A stretch of DNA of 64,000 bases, from NCBI RefSeq assembly GCF_000756305.1, contig NZ_JRFE01000058.1, forward strand, positions 54,457 to 118,456. Reading direction: 5' to 3'. Shown here piece after piece: positions 25,555 through 35,357 of this stretch. A program made the translations under genes and the position numbers. A model generated the notes under the pieces. That model was not told the origin of the DNA. It was given only the letters and a program-made list of their open reading frames with translations, and searched no databases. The DNA comes from Myxosarcina sp. GI1 (GTDB lineage: Bacteria > Cyanobacteriota > Cyanobacteriia > Cyanobacteriales > Xenococcaceae). The first letter of the stretch is position 1, and every line of letters starts with the position of its first letter.

Positions 25555-26946
25555 ATGTCTACATTGTGGAGACTAATAGCTACAGGATTTAGTGTAGGAA
25601 TTAGTTTATTTCAATTAAAGTCAGCTTCAGCGCAAACTTCGGCTCAAATTTCTGCTAGTTCTACCTCATCAGCGAATTCCTCTATTTTAGAACTTCCTAC
25701 TTCCACCGAGCGAGTAAAAGTTCAACAAGTGCAATCTCTTACTCTCGAACAAACACTGGAACTAGCTAAGAAAAACAATCGAGAATTGCAAGTTGCTGTT
25801 CTAACTAGAGAGCGATCGCAGGTAGCTTTGAGACAGGCGCAAGGAGCTTGGTATCCCAATTTAGCTTTGAGTACTGAACTGGTACAGGTAGATAATATAG
25901 AAAATCCTACGGAGTTGAATTTTGAGACGGCTAGCTCCTCCCCTGCTTTTTTAGCGGGTACAGTAGAACTCAGTTACGATGTTTTTACGTTTGGCAAACG
26001 TTCGGCACGAATTAAAGCTGCTCAAAAACAATTACAATTCGACCAATTGGAACTAGAACGACTCCAGCAACAAATTCAATTGGATGTCATTAATGCTTAC
26101 TACGATCTCCAAGAAGCTGACGAACAGGTACGTATCAGTCAAGCTGCGGTGAAAAATGCCCGACTAGCTTTACGGGATGCACGAGCTTTAGAGGAAGGAG
26201 GGTTAGGTACTCAATTAGATATTGCCCGTGCTACAGTTCAGCTTAAAAATGCCGAACAAGAACTGATTCAAGCGCAAACTCAACAAGATCTGGCTAGCGA
26301 TCGCCTGACTAGGATTTTAGGATTATCTGAAACTATCGATGTTGCTGCTGCCAATCCAGTTGAAGTTGGCGAGGAATGGAACCTTTCCCTCGAAGAGACT
26401 ATTATTCAAGCTTTCCAAAATAGAGCGGAATTTAAACAACAATTAATCCAGCGTGATATTAGTCTCCAGCAGCGACGGGTAACTTTATCAGAAGTAAGAC
26501 CCAACCTCGGTTTGTTTGCTAACTATCAGGCAGTAGGAGAGTTAAGTCAAGAAAGTACAGATGGCTATGCTGTTGGTGCTAGGGTCAGATGGAATTTTTT
26601 TGATGGAGGAATTACCGCTGCTGCTGCAAAGCAAGAAGCCGTTAATGCTCAAATTGCCGAAGTCCGCTTTGCCGATCTCCGCAACCAAATTCGTTTAGAA
26701 GTCGAACAAGCTTACAAAAACCTCCTAGCTAACGCTAAGAACATTGAAACGGCTACTATTGCCTTACAACAAGCGGAAAAAGCTCTGGAATTAGTTAGTT
26801 TTGGCTATAGTCAAGATGCGAGTACACAGTTAGAAGTCAATACCGCGCAAAACGAATTGACACAAGCTGCTGGCAATCGAGTAAGAGCTATAACCAACTA
26901 TAATCGCTCTTTGGCATTGCTTCAGAGGGCAATCGATCGGCTTTAG
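25555..26946 (+). CDS. TolC-family outer-membrane efflux protein (CusC/CzcC-like), RND system 1
   Basis: 463 residues with a signal peptide (LWRLIATGFSVGISLFQLKSASA) and the duplicated TolC architecture: two long coiled-coil halves, each preceded by LTLEQTLELAKKNNRELQVA and LSLEETIIQAFQNRAEFKQQ, and beta parts with NLALSTELVQ and VRWNFFDGG. It would form the outer-membrane channel of the tripartite pump with the adaptor and RND protein encoded next. Confidence 0.88.
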   Translation: MSTLWRLIATGFSVGISLFQLKSASAQTSAQISASSTSSANSSILELPTSTERVKVQQVQSLTLEQTLELAKKNNRELQVAVLTRERSQVALRQAQGAWYPNLALSTELVQVDNIENPTELNFETASSSPAFLAGTVELSYDVFTFGKRSARIKAAQKQLQFDQLELERLQQQIQLDVINAYYDLQEADEQVRISQAAVKNARLALRDARALEEGGLGTQLDIARATVQLKNAEQELIQAQTQQDLASDRLTRILGLSETIDVAAANPVEVGEEWNLSLEETIIQAFQNRAEFKQQLIQRDISLQQRRVTLSEVRPNLGLFANYQAVGELSQESTDGYAVGARVRWNFFDGGITAAAAKQEAVNAQIAEVRFADLRNQIRLEVEQAYKNLLANAKNIETATIALQQAEKALELVSFGYSQDASTQLEVNTAQNELTQAAGNRVRAITNYNRSLALLQRAIDRL

Positions 26947-26986
26947 GTTGACAAAATTTCAAAAGCAATACTTGCAAAAACTTTGA

Positions 26987-27004
26987 ATTTCATCCGAATT
27001 TCAT
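26987..27004 (+). promoter_or_regulatory. Tandem 11-bp direct repeat, response-regulator site candidate D
   Basis: ATTTCAT-CCGA-ATTTCAT, the same 18 bases as at 25380, placed in the 200-bp gap between the TolC-type gene and the adaptor gene. It suggests a second start of transcription for adaptor and pump under the same regulator. Confidence 0.65.
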
Positions 27005-27146
27005 GGTCTGTATGGAAAGATGTAAAAAACGTCAATTAATTGTAAAGCTATATAACAATGGGTTGACTGCTTAAATGGCTTGCCGAGCATGACACCTGGT
27101 AGGTTTAACAATTTATTCCTTCGCCGTCTAAAGAAATATCCCAGCA

Positions 27147-28937
27147 ATGAAAATTTTATCTCCTAAATACTTCTCACCACTGAAACTCTATACTTACGTA
27201 TCATTTTTAAGCTCGATCTTGTTGGCGATCGCCGAGCCTGCGCTGTCTGGTCAGGGTCACAGTCATGGAAGCTCCGTTTTTGAATCAGCAGGTAATGAAG
27301 CGGGTAAATCAGTTGAAGTCGCCCCCGAAGTTGCTCGAAACCTGGGAATTCAAGTCGAACCAGTAAAGCGACAGAGGTTGTCAGTAGCAATTAAAACTCC
27401 AGGACAAATAGAAAGTTTACCTAACAAACAAGTAGAAGTAAATACGCCCATCGACCAAGCTCAAGTTGTAGAGTTGCTGGTCGAACCAGGGCAAGCTGTC
27501 AATACGGGAGAGCCTATTGCTGTTTTGTCTAGTCCTGGTTTAGTTGAATTGCGAGTAAATTCTCAAAATCAACGAGCCGAAGCTGAAGCTGCACTACAAC
27601 AAGCGCAAGCCGACCTACAGCTAGCCAAGCAGAACTATCAACGGTATTCAAACATAGCTGCTGCCGAAATCGTCCAGGCAAAGAGCCAGTTAAAATTTGC
27701 TCGCGAGCAGTATCAAAGAGATAGCGAGTTAGCAAAACGAGGAGTAATCCCCCGTCGTAATGCACTAGAATCGGAAACCCAGTTAGCAGGAGCGCAAGCT
27801 CAACTTACCAATGCCGAGAGCAAACGAGAGGTCATAGCTGCGGAAAACCAACTACAAAAAGCTCAGGCAGATGTGCGAGCTGCTGAATCCCGTCTCAAAC
27901 TCAGTGAGACTCAGTACCTTACTAGATTACAACAACTGGGAATTCAAGCTAACGAGCGTGGATTATTAACAATGAGAGCGCCGATTTCTGGCAAGGTGGC
28001 ACAACGCCCAGCAAATATAGGTCAATCTTTTCAGGATGCAGGGGCAACCTTGATGACAATTATTGACGATAGCAGCGTGTTTGCCACGGCTAATGTCTAT
28101 GAAAAGGATTTATCCCAAATACGTCAGGGTCAGCAAGTGCGAGTTAAAGTTCCTAGCATTCGCGATCGCACCTTTACGGGCAATATTACCGTTATTGGCT
28201 CGGTAGTCCAAGGAGAAACAAGAGTAATTCCCGTGCGTGCAAAATTAGATAATCCTAACGGTGAGTTGAAACCTGGGATGTTCGCCAGTCTAGAAGTATT
28301 AACCGACCAAACCACATCTGCTACTATAGCTATTCCTCAAGAAGCGGTAGTAGAAGCTAATGGTAGGAATCTGGTATTTCTTCAAGAAGACCAGGGTGAA
28401 GTCTACGAATCAGTAGCAGTTAGCTTGGGAGAAAGCTCTGGTGGCTTGGTAGCGGTTGAAGAGGGTTTAACAGAGGGCGATCGCATAGTAGCTCAAGGAG
28501 GGGTTATGCTTTACGCTGAGTCTTTAAAAGGTGGTGGTCAAGAACCTGATACAGAAGAAACTCATGATGAAGAGGGACACGACCACGATGAAGAAGAACC
28601 TGAAGGAATTCATGATGAAGAGGGACACGAACACGGTGAGGAAGAACCCGAAGGAACTCATGATGAAGAGGGACACGAACACGATGAAAAGACAGATGAA
28701 AGCACCAGTTCTTCTAGCTCATCATCATTATGGTTGCTCTCATTGCTTGGAGTAGGGGGAATGACCACTGCCTTTGCGGTGGGTCGTCATACGGGAATGC
28801 AACCTCAGTCTTTAGTAGGAGAGAAAGAAGAACTAGAGGAATTTGGGCTAAATGAGGCGAATACTACTGGTGATAGTGCCTACGAGGGCGAACAGACCCC
28901 ACAAATATCCCCTCAAAATAATGAATCTTCCGATTAA
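27147..28937 (+). CDS. RND adaptor (CusB/CzcB-like) with His-rich tandem repeats, system 1
   Basis: 596 residues: signal segment, HSHGSS start of the mature chain, barrel-sandwich/lipoyl half (QAQVVELLVEPGQAVNTGEPIAVLSS), long coiled coil (about 140-270), second lipoyl half (RAPISGKVAQRPANIGQS) and beta-barrel parts. From about residue 470 three near-identical acidic, His-rich repeats follow, each with HDEEGHDHDEEEPEG or a close variant, then a Ser run, a membrane segment (LWLLSLLGVGGMTTAFAVG) and a tail. The His/Asp repeats should bind metal; a C-terminal membrane anchor is unusual for adaptors. Confidence 0.88.
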   Translation: MKILSPKYFSPLKLYTYVSFLSSILLAIAEPALSGQGHSHGSSVFESAGNEAGKSVEVAPEVARNLGIQVEPVKRQRLSVAIKTPGQIESLPNKQVEVNTPIDQAQVVELLVEPGQAVNTGEPIAVLSSPGLVELRVNSQNQRAEAEAALQQAQADLQLAKQNYQRYSNIAAAEIVQAKSQLKFAREQYQRDSELAKRGVIPRRNALESETQLAGAQAQLTNAESKREVIAAENQLQKAQADVRAAESRLKLSETQYLTRLQQLGIQANERGLLTMRAPISGKVAQRPANIGQSFQDAGATLMTIIDDSSVFATANVYEKDLSQIRQGQQVRVKVPSIRDRTFTGNITVIGSVVQGETRVIPVRAKLDNPNGELKPGMFASLEVLTDQTTSATIAIPQEAVVEANGRNLVFLQEDQGEVYESVAVSLGESSGGLVAVEEGLTEGDRIVAQGGVMLYAESLKGGGQEPDTEETHDEEGHDHDEEEPEGIHDEEGHEHGEEEPEGTHDEEGHEHDEKTDESTSSSSSSSLWLLSLLGVGGMTTAFAVGRHTGMQPQSLVGEKEELEEFGLNEANTTGDSAYEGEQTPQISPQNNESSD

Positions 28938-28963
28938 TCTCTAAGACTTTAAACTAAATAAAC

Positions 28964-31900
28964 ATGCTCAATTCCATACTCAAATGGTCGATCGCGCGAC
29001 GCTGGTTCGTAGTTATCGGCGCGATTATAATTGCCTTGTGGGGACTGTTCGTCATTAGGGAAATGCCCTTGGATGTAATACCGAGTTTTGCCCCCCCCCA
29101 AGTACAAGTTCAAACAGAAGCCCCTGGATTCGCCCCCGACGAGGTAGAATCTTTAATCACTTTGCCAATGGAAAGTGCGCTCAACGGTACTCCAGGGTTA
29201 CAATCGATTCGTTCCTCTTCTGCCGTAGGTCTTTCCGTCGTTAACCTTATTTTTGAAGAAAATACCGATATCTATCGAGCCAGACAGTTAGTTACCGAAA
29301 GGTTACAGCAAGTTCAAAGCGAACTACCAGAAGGCATTAGTCCGCCAGAGATGACTCCTACTACTTCACCCATAGGAGACATTCTGAAATATGCTCTAAC
29401 TGCCGAGACTACGCCATTGATGGAAGTAACGCGGTTAGCAGACTGGCAAATTAAAAACCGTCTGCTAGGCATTTCTGGTGTCAGTCAAGTAGTAGTATTT
29501 GGCGGAGAAGAGCGACAGTATCAAATTTTAGTCGATCCAGCTAAGTTACAGCAATTTAATGTGTCTTTAGAGCAAGTAACCGAAGCAACCAGTGGCTCGA
29601 ACGTGAATGCCCCTGGAGGCTTTTTGATTAGTCCCGATCGCGAACTGATTGTCAGACAGCAGGGTCGAGCGACTTCGATCGCCGATCTAGAGCGTGCGGT
29701 GATTGCCGAACGGGGTGGGACACCCGTGCGTTTGAGGGATGTGGCAGAGGTAAAAATTGGCAAGGCAGTAAAAAGGGGGGATGGAGCTTTAGGAGGTAAG
29801 CCTGCTGTAGTTCTAATGATTAAAAAACAACCTACTGGTGATACTGTCAAGATCACTGAGGCAGTGGAAGCAGTAATGCAGGAAATTGAAAAAACTTTGC
29901 CTGAAGATGTTAAATTAACTCGAACTTTTCGACAGGCAGATTTTATCGAAGCATCGGTGAAAAATGTTCAAGTAGCTTTGCGGGATGGAATCATTATCGT
30001 TGGGGCGATTTTGATTCTCTTTTTGATGAACTGGCGCACTATTGTTATTACCCTCAGTGCTATGCCTTTAGCGTTAATTTTGGGGCTGATGTTTCTCAAG
30101 TTTCAGGGTGGAGGAATTAACACCATGACTTTGGGGGGGTTAGTCGTCGCCATCGGTTCGGTAGTAGATGACGCGATCGTCGATATGGAAAACTCCTACC
30201 GTCGTCTGCGAGAAAATCAACGAGCGGGTAATCCTATTGCCCCCCTAAGAGTAGTTTTTAATAGCTCGGTGCAGGTTAGGGTGAGCGTGCTGTTTTCCAC
30301 CGTGATTATTGCCGTAATATTTGCCCCTGTATTTGCTCTATCGGGGGTAGAAGGGAAGATTTTTACGCCCATGGCAATTACTTATCTATTGGCAATTGGT
30401 GCTTCGACTTTAGTTGCAGTAACTTTGACACCAGCTTTGTGTGCCTTATTACTGGCAAACAGTAAACTTCCCGATGATGAGACTTGGATTGCACGTCGAT
30501 TTAAGCGCGTTTATCGTCCCCTCTTAGGATGGTCGATTAGTAAGCCTAAAATTGTCTTAATGAGTGCTGTGGCAGGATTAGTAGCTTCCGCTATCATTGT
30601 TTCAGGCTTGGGAAAAGTGTTTCTACCAGAGTTTCAAGAACAGTCTCAGGTGGTTGCCATGAATCTCTATCCTGGAGTGTCTTTAGATACTACTAGAAGG
30701 GCTGCTTTTGCCCTATCAGAAGAACTTAAAGATAACCCTGACTTTGAAACAATTCAACTGCGGGCAGGTCGTGCTACTGGAGATATCGAAGTCAATGGTG
30801 TGGACTTTGCCGAAATCGATATTCAAGTAACTGAAGCAGCAGCGAATAACCTCGACGAGAGCATGGAAAAGCTGCGTGCTTCCTTTAATAAAATTCCTGG
30901 CATAGTTCCCAGCGTAGGTGGTTTTATTGCTCACCGTATCGATGAAGTAATTTCAGGAGTGCGTTCTGGTATTGCTGTTAAAATATACGGTCCAGAATTA
31001 GAAGAACTGCGTTCTCTCGGACAGCAGATCCAGTCGGTGATGGGAGCTGTTCCTGGTGTAGTAGATTTACAACTAGAACCACAAGTTCCTATTAAACAAC
31101 TCCAGATTAAGGTCGATCGCGAAGCAGCTTCTCGTTATGGCTTGAGCGTCGGTGCAGTAGGAGAAACCATCGAAACAGCTTTAAACGGTCGCGTGGTATC
31201 TCAAGTTCTCGAACAGCAGCAATTATTTGACTTGGTGGTTTGGTTGCAACCAGAAGCTCGCCGCGACCTCGAAAATGTCAGAAATTTATTTATCAACACT
31301 CCGAACTACGGACAAATTCCTCTGTCTCAAGTTGCCAAGATTGACTACGGCACAGGACCCAATACCATCAACAGAGAAAATGTTTCCCGTAGGTTGATCG
31401 TTTCGGCTAATGTTTCGGGTCGGGATTTGGGATCTGTGATTCAAGATATCCGCACGCAGGTTCAACAAGAAGTGGAGTTTCCTGGAGGATACTTCATCGA
31501 ATATGGCGGTCAATTTGAGGCACAGGAACGAGCTACCCAAAGGTTGCTGCTATTTGGTGCCTTAGCTCTATTGGCGATCGCGGTGCTGATGTACTTTGCT
31601 GTCAAATCGATTGCCTCAACCATAGCGATTATGATTAACCTTCCCTTAGCCTTAGTTGGCGGAATAATTTCCATCGCCTTAACTGGAGGAGATCTATCGA
31701 TTGCCTCTTTGGTGGGTTTTATTACCTTGTTTGGTGTGGCAGCCCGTAACGGATTGTTACTCGTAGAAACCTACAATAATAAGTTTGCTGAGGGAATGAG
31801 TCTTAAAGAAACGATTATCAATGGCTCTCAAGAGAGATTAAACGCTATTTTGATGACAGCTTTAACTTCAGCATTAGGAATGGCACCCCTGGCAGTTGGT

Positions 31901-32125
31901 ACGGGTCCTGGGAAGGAGATGCTGCAACCTCTAGCAGTAGTGGTTTTAGGAGGATTATTTACTTCTACTGCTTTAACCTTACTGGTATTACCCGCCCTCT
32001 ATTCCTTGTTTGGCAAATTCTTGATGCCCAAATCAACCAAAACCAATTCGTCGTTATCCAAAACATCGCAATTGATTCTCAGTGAAGAAAATGGCGTAGC
32101 ACAGGCAGCAAATAATCGAGGTTGA
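28964..32125 (+). CDS. RND heavy-metal efflux pump (CusA/CzcA family), system 1
   Basis: 1053 residues with 12 membrane segments, two large periplasmic loops and inner repeats. The start MLNSILKWSIARRWFVVIGA, MPLDVIPSFAPPQVQVQTEAPG and LITLPMESALNGTPG are typical of the HME branch. Segment 4 holds VVDDAIVDMENSYRR, the acidic proton-relay site. It takes metal from the periplasm (perhaps also cytosol) and expels it through the TolC-type protein. Monovalent or divalent specificity cannot be settled here. It follows the adaptor gene by 26 bp. Confidence 0.93.
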   Translation: MLNSILKWSIARRWFVVIGAIIIALWGLFVIREMPLDVIPSFAPPQVQVQTEAPGFAPDEVESLITLPMESALNGTPGLQSIRSSSAVGLSVVNLIFEENTDIYRARQLVTERLQQVQSELPEGISPPEMTPTTSPIGDILKYALTAETTPLMEVTRLADWQIKNRLLGISGVSQVVVFGGEERQYQILVDPAKLQQFNVSLEQVTEATSGSNVNAPGGFLISPDRELIVRQQGRATSIADLERAVIAERGGTPVRLRDVAEVKIGKAVKRGDGALGGKPAVVLMIKKQPTGDTVKITEAVEAVMQEIEKTLPEDVKLTRTFRQADFIEASVKNVQVALRDGIIIVGAILILFLMNWRTIVITLSAMPLALILGLMFLKFQGGGINTMTLGGLVVAIGSVVDDAIVDMENSYRRLRENQRAGNPIAPLRVVFNSSVQVRVSVLFSTVIIAVIFAPVFALSGVEGKIFTPMAITYLLAIGASTLVAVTLTPALCALLLANSKLPDDETWIARRFKRVYRPLLGWSISKPKIVLMSAVAGLVASAIIVSGLGKVFLPEFQEQSQVVAMNLYPGVSLDTTRRAAFALSEELKDNPDFETIQLRAGRATGDIEVNGVDFAEIDIQVTEAAANNLDESMEKLRASFNKIPGIVPSVGGFIAHRIDEVISGVRSGIAVKIYGPELEELRSLGQQIQSVMGAVPGVVDLQLEPQVPIKQLQIKVDREAASRYGLSVGAVGETIETALNGRVVSQVLEQQQLFDLVVWLQPEARRDLENVRNLFINTPNYGQIPLSQVAKIDYGTGPNTINRENVSRRLIVSANVSGRDLGSVIQDIRTQVQQEVEFPGGYFIEYGGQFEAQERATQRLLLFGALALLAIAVLMYFAVKSIASTIAIMINLPLALVGGIISIALTGGDLSIASLVGFITLFGVAARNGLLLVETYNNKFAEGMSLKETIINGSQERLNAILMTALTSALGMAPLAVGTGPGKEMLQPLAVVVLGGLFTSTALTLLVLPALYSLFGKFLMPKSTKTNSSLSKTSQLILSEENGVAQAANNRG

Positions 32126-32297
32126 GCAACGCTCAGGCGACGCGAAGCTAGTACATAGCGTGCAAGCCCCGTCGTTTCGTATGGGTCGCGTCGTCTTTTA
32201 GGACGGCGAGAATCCTGACCTAGAAACACGGATAAATTTTACTGCCATAGCAGCATAACCTACTTCATAAAATTTGAATTTCAGCAAGACTAATAAG

Positions 32298-32774
32298 ATG
32301 AAAAAACTACTAATTTATACCTCTGTATTATCTTTAATCCTGGCTGCAATGCCTGCTAACGTCTTGGCAAAAGACAGTCATGGAATCGAGGGAACTTCTC
32401 ATATTATCGGTGCTGGAGCTTTTCCCAAGAGACTTCGAGCATCCCATCCTAACTATAGTTTTAGAATTCACGTTCAAGGGCAACCCATCTCGGCAGTTAC
32501 TATCGAGCTACCAGAAGCAATGACAATTAAGGATGGAGTTAAAGTAACCGATGAAACAGGTACAGAACTTAAACCAAGAGTTACCTCCGACCCAGAAAAA
32601 GTGACCCTTGCTTTTGCCCAACCCGTTGCTCCCGATACAACCCTGTCTATTAAGCTCAAAGATGTTCATCGACAGAGACGTATTATTAGAACTTTAATGT
32701 ATCGAATCAATGTTTTAAAGGTCGGCATGGAGCGAGAAGTAAGCTTGGGAGTAGCCAGAATTCATACTGACTAA
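32298..32774 (+). CDS. DUF2808 secreted protein
   Basis: 158 residues from ATG 32298 with signal peptide LLIYTSVLSLILAAMPANVLA and a beta-sandwich body with HPNYSFRIHVQGQPISAVTIELP and KVTLAFAQPVAPDTTLSIKLKDV. This fits the cyanobacterial DUF2808 family of exported proteins without known function. It is in the efflux operon, 14 bp before the response regulator gene, so it may sense or buffer metal in the periplasm; this is inference. The 170 bp before it hold a short hairpin (CGTC-N6-GACG near 32190) but no gene. Confidence 0.8.
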   Translation: MKKLLIYTSVLSLILAAMPANVLAKDSHGIEGTSHIIGAGAFPKRLRASHPNYSFRIHVQGQPISAVTIELPEAMTIKDGVKVTDETGTELKPRVTSDPEKVTLAFAQPVAPDTTLSIKLKDVHRQRRIIRTLMYRINVLKVGMEREVSLGVARIHTD

Positions 32775-32788
32775 GGAAAATTTGTAGC

Positions 32789-33484
32789 ATGAGAATATTA
32801 TTAGTCGAAGATGAGCCAGATATGGGGGCGACCATCAAAGAAATTTTAAATCGCGAAAAATATGTAGTAGATTGGGTACAAGATGGCGCTGAAGCTTGGG
32901 AATATATTCAAGATCGTTTAGCAGATTACTCTCTAGCTATTTTTGATTGGTCACTTCCTGGATTGACTGGTTTGGAACTGTGTCAGCGACTGCGAAATCG
33001 AAAAAATCCTTTGCCCATTCTAGTATTAACTGCCAAGGATAAAATAGAAGATAGAGTATCTGGTTTGGATGCTGGTGCAGATGATTATCTGGTCAAACCC
33101 TTTAGCATACCTGAGTTATTGGCGAGAGTGCGGGCTTTACAGAGGAGATCTCCTCTTTTACAACCTTCAAGACTACAAGTAGACGGACTCATTTTAGACT
33201 GCGGTACTCGCATTGCTTATTGGCAATCTTTGGAGGGTCAGATACGGGAAATTTCTCTAACTAATAAAGAATTTCAAATATTAGAATATTTAATGAAATA
33301 TCCCAGACAAGTCATTCAAAGCGATCGCATTCGTCGTCAGATTTGGGAAATTAATGACTATAGTTACAGCAATGTAGTAGCAGCTCAGGTACGACGACTT
33401 CGACGCAAATTAGCATCTATCGATTGTAACAATATTATTGAAACTGTCCCTGGTTTAGGATATCGTCTTAATCCCGAGCCATGA
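32789..33484 (+). CDS. OmpR-family response regulator of system 2
   Basis: 231 residues, receiver with LLVEDEPD, Asp in AIFDWSLPG and Lys in GADDYLVKPFS, then winged helix with YSNVVAAQVRRLRRKLAS...IETVPGLGYRL. It is in the same operon as RND system 1, two sites of which carry the ATTTCAT direct repeat, so it is the nearest candidate regulator of that operon. Its stop overlaps the kinase start. Confidence 0.92.
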   Translation: MRILLVEDEPDMGATIKEILNREKYVVDWVQDGAEAWEYIQDRLADYSLAIFDWSLPGLTGLELCQRLRNRKNPLPILVLTAKDKIEDRVSGLDAGADDYLVKPFSIPELLARVRALQRRSPLLQPSRLQVDGLILDCGTRIAYWQSLEGQIREISLTNKEFQILEYLMKYPRQVIQSDRIRRQIWEINDYSYSNVVAAQVRRLRRKLASIDCNNIIETVPGLGYRLNPEP

Positions 33485-34857
33485 AAAAACATAAGTTGTT
33501 TAGCAAGACCCGTACTACCCTAGCTTTTTGCTATGCAGGAGTTATGGGTTTAATTTTGATTTTATTAGGAATAGGAGCATATCAGGCAATTAAGCGCAGT
33601 TACTCGCTGGAAATAGACCGAGATTTGCAATCTACAACTGGAACCCTATACCAAAGTCTAGAATTGCAGCTTCAACAACCAGGACGTATCGAGCCTGCAA
33701 TCGAACAATTGCTGCCCAATCTTTGCCAGCTTGGAAATCGTTGTTTAGCTGCAACAAGTTCTCCAACTCATCGCAATCTTAGTGCTATTAATCAAAATAG
33801 TTATTACGTTCGCCTATTTAATCCTTCTGGTCGTTTGCTGGCAGTAGCAGGAACCTATCCTGAAGGATTATCTTCAGATTTTAAGCGAAAAACTTGGCAA
33901 ACTGTATCGGATCGAAAAGGAAATAATTATCGTCAAATAACTCTTTTGGTTCACACGCAGAACGAACGAGTTTGGGGTTATCTTCAAGTTGGTTATAGCC
34001 GTGAAGAGTATGAACATTTATTGATTAGAACGAAAAAAATCATCATATTGAGTTCTATTTTCTCGTTAGTAGTAGTCGGTGGAGCAAGTTGGGGGCTGGC
34101 TGGAGTTGCGATGCGTCCGATTTATGAATCTTACAAGCAAATGGAGCAGTTTTCTGCCGATGTCGCCCACGAACTGCGAACTCCTCTAGCAACAACTCAA
34201 AGTGCTGTAGAATCAGCATTATCAACATCCCAACTAGAACCTTCAAAGGCTCTAAATGTGTTGCAAATTGTCGAACGTCAAAACCTACGACTTATTAAGC
34301 TAGTTGTCGATCTGCTGCTGCTAGCTAATACTCATCAAAATTTGGTTAACTCGCACTGCGAACCCTGTTGTTTGAACGATCTTGTTGAAGATCTAATTGA
34401 GGAATTCCTAGCGACCGCCAGCGCGAATCAAGTAACCTTAAGCTACCAGATACATGTAGAAGAGTCTTTAGAAATATTAGGAAATTGCGACCAACTATAC
34501 CGCCTTGTCTTCAATCTGATCGATAATGCTATTCAATACACCCCAGAAGGTGGAAATGTAACCGTTATTCTCAAACGTAGTAATCATCAAGCCCTAATTC
34601 AAGTTCGCGATACGGGAATTGGCATTGCCCGCTCCGAACAGCAAAAGATTTTTAATCGTTTTTATCGAGTACATAGCGATCGCTCTCGAAAAACTGGTGG
34701 TTCTGGATTGGGATTGGCGATCTCCCAAGCTATAGCCAAAGCACATAACGGCAGTCTAAGCGTACACAGTGAATTAGGCAAAGGAAGCATTTTTAGTTTG
34801 AAATTATCATTAGCTGCTGATTCCCATAAGAAACAGAGAAACAAAAGAAAAAACTAA
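33481..34857 (+). CDS. Sensor histidine kinase of two-component system 2
   Basis: 458 residues: membrane segments at about 15-35 and 185-208, periplasmic region with LLPNLCQLGNRC (Cys-x5-Cys) and YYVRLFNPSGRLLAVAG, phosphoacceptor FSADVAHELRTPLATTQ, ATPase domain with NLIDNAIQYTP, DTGIGI and GGSGLGLAIS. The overall plan is the same as in the other two kinases. Starts ATGA-overlapped with its regulator. The likely signal is periplasmic metal, inferred from the efflux operon. Confidence 0.92.
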   Translation: MKKHKLFSKTRTTLAFCYAGVMGLILILLGIGAYQAIKRSYSLEIDRDLQSTTGTLYQSLELQLQQPGRIEPAIEQLLPNLCQLGNRCLAATSSPTHRNLSAINQNSYYVRLFNPSGRLLAVAGTYPEGLSSDFKRKTWQTVSDRKGNNYRQITLLVHTQNERVWGYLQVGYSREEYEHLLIRTKKIIILSSIFSLVVVGGASWGLAGVAMRPIYESYKQMEQFSADVAHELRTPLATTQSAVESALSTSQLEPSKALNVLQIVERQNLRLIKLVVDLLLLANTHQNLVNSHCEPCCLNDLVEDLIEEFLATASANQVTLSYQIHVEESLEILGNCDQLYRLVFNLIDNAIQYTPEGGNVTVILKRSNHQALIQVRDTGIGIARSEQQKIFNRFYRVHSDRSRKTGGSGLGLAISQAIAKAHNGSLSVHSELGKGSIFSLKLSLAADSHKKQRNKRKN

Positions 34858-34913
34858 AAATTTGTCTGCTATTTAGAAAATATCAAACTTTATCTAGATT
34901 TAGAAATGCGATT

Positions 34914-35243
34914 ATGAGATCCTGGAAACAATTAACGATCTACATCGGTGAATCGGATTGTTGGCACCATCAACCACTTTACCAAGCTCTGTTAGGAGTC
35001 GCTCACCAACATCAGTTAACAGGCGTGACGGTAATAAAGGCGATCGCTGGATATGGCAAACACGGTATTTTTCGCACTGACAACGAGCTAGATACCTTTT
35101 TGGAATCTTCTGCGTTACCGCTTCTGATTATAGTAATAGATCGAGAAGCAGCAATCTCCGAGTTTCTATCTTCAGTAAGAGAAATGGTTAAAGATAAATT
35201 TATTACTTGCCAAAGTATAGAAGTTTTTGAGTCTAAACATTGA
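34914..35243 (+). CDS. DUF190 protein
   Basis: 109 residues of the PII-like ferredoxin fold: LTIYIGESDCWHHQPLYQALLGVAHQHQLTGVTVIKAIAGYGKHG is the typical first half of DUF190 proteins, followed by LPLLIIVIDREAAISEFL. These proteins are small trimeric, perhaps ligand- or metal-binding relatives of PII and CutA. It closes the RND/two-component operon. Confidence 0.85.
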   Translation: MRSWKQLTIYIGESDCWHHQPLYQALLGVAHQHQLTGVTVIKAIAGYGKHGIFRTDNELDTFLESSALPLLIIVIDREAAISEFLSSVREMVKDKFITCQSIEVFESKH

Positions 35244-35302
35244 CTGAAATTTTAGAAACTAAGAAGTATTTTGAAATTTTCAGAAATCATCTTGGTTCAA
35301 GA

Positions 35303-35342
35303 TTAAACTAAGTCGAAAAGTAGGTTTCCCGACTTAGTTTAA
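35303..35342. terminator. Strong hairpin between convergent genes
   Basis: TTAAACTAAGTCG and CGACTTAGTTTAA form a perfect 13-bp stem around a 14-base loop, with A- and T-rich flanks. It lies between the DUF190 gene and the convergent exchanger gene and probably works in both directions. Confidence 0.8.
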
Positions 35343-35357
35343 CCCTGGTTTGTCCGC

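Noticed and set aside
28559-28690. CRISPR-like or minisatellite array
   Set aside because: The repeats are in-frame protein repeats of the adaptor without spacers of CRISPR type.
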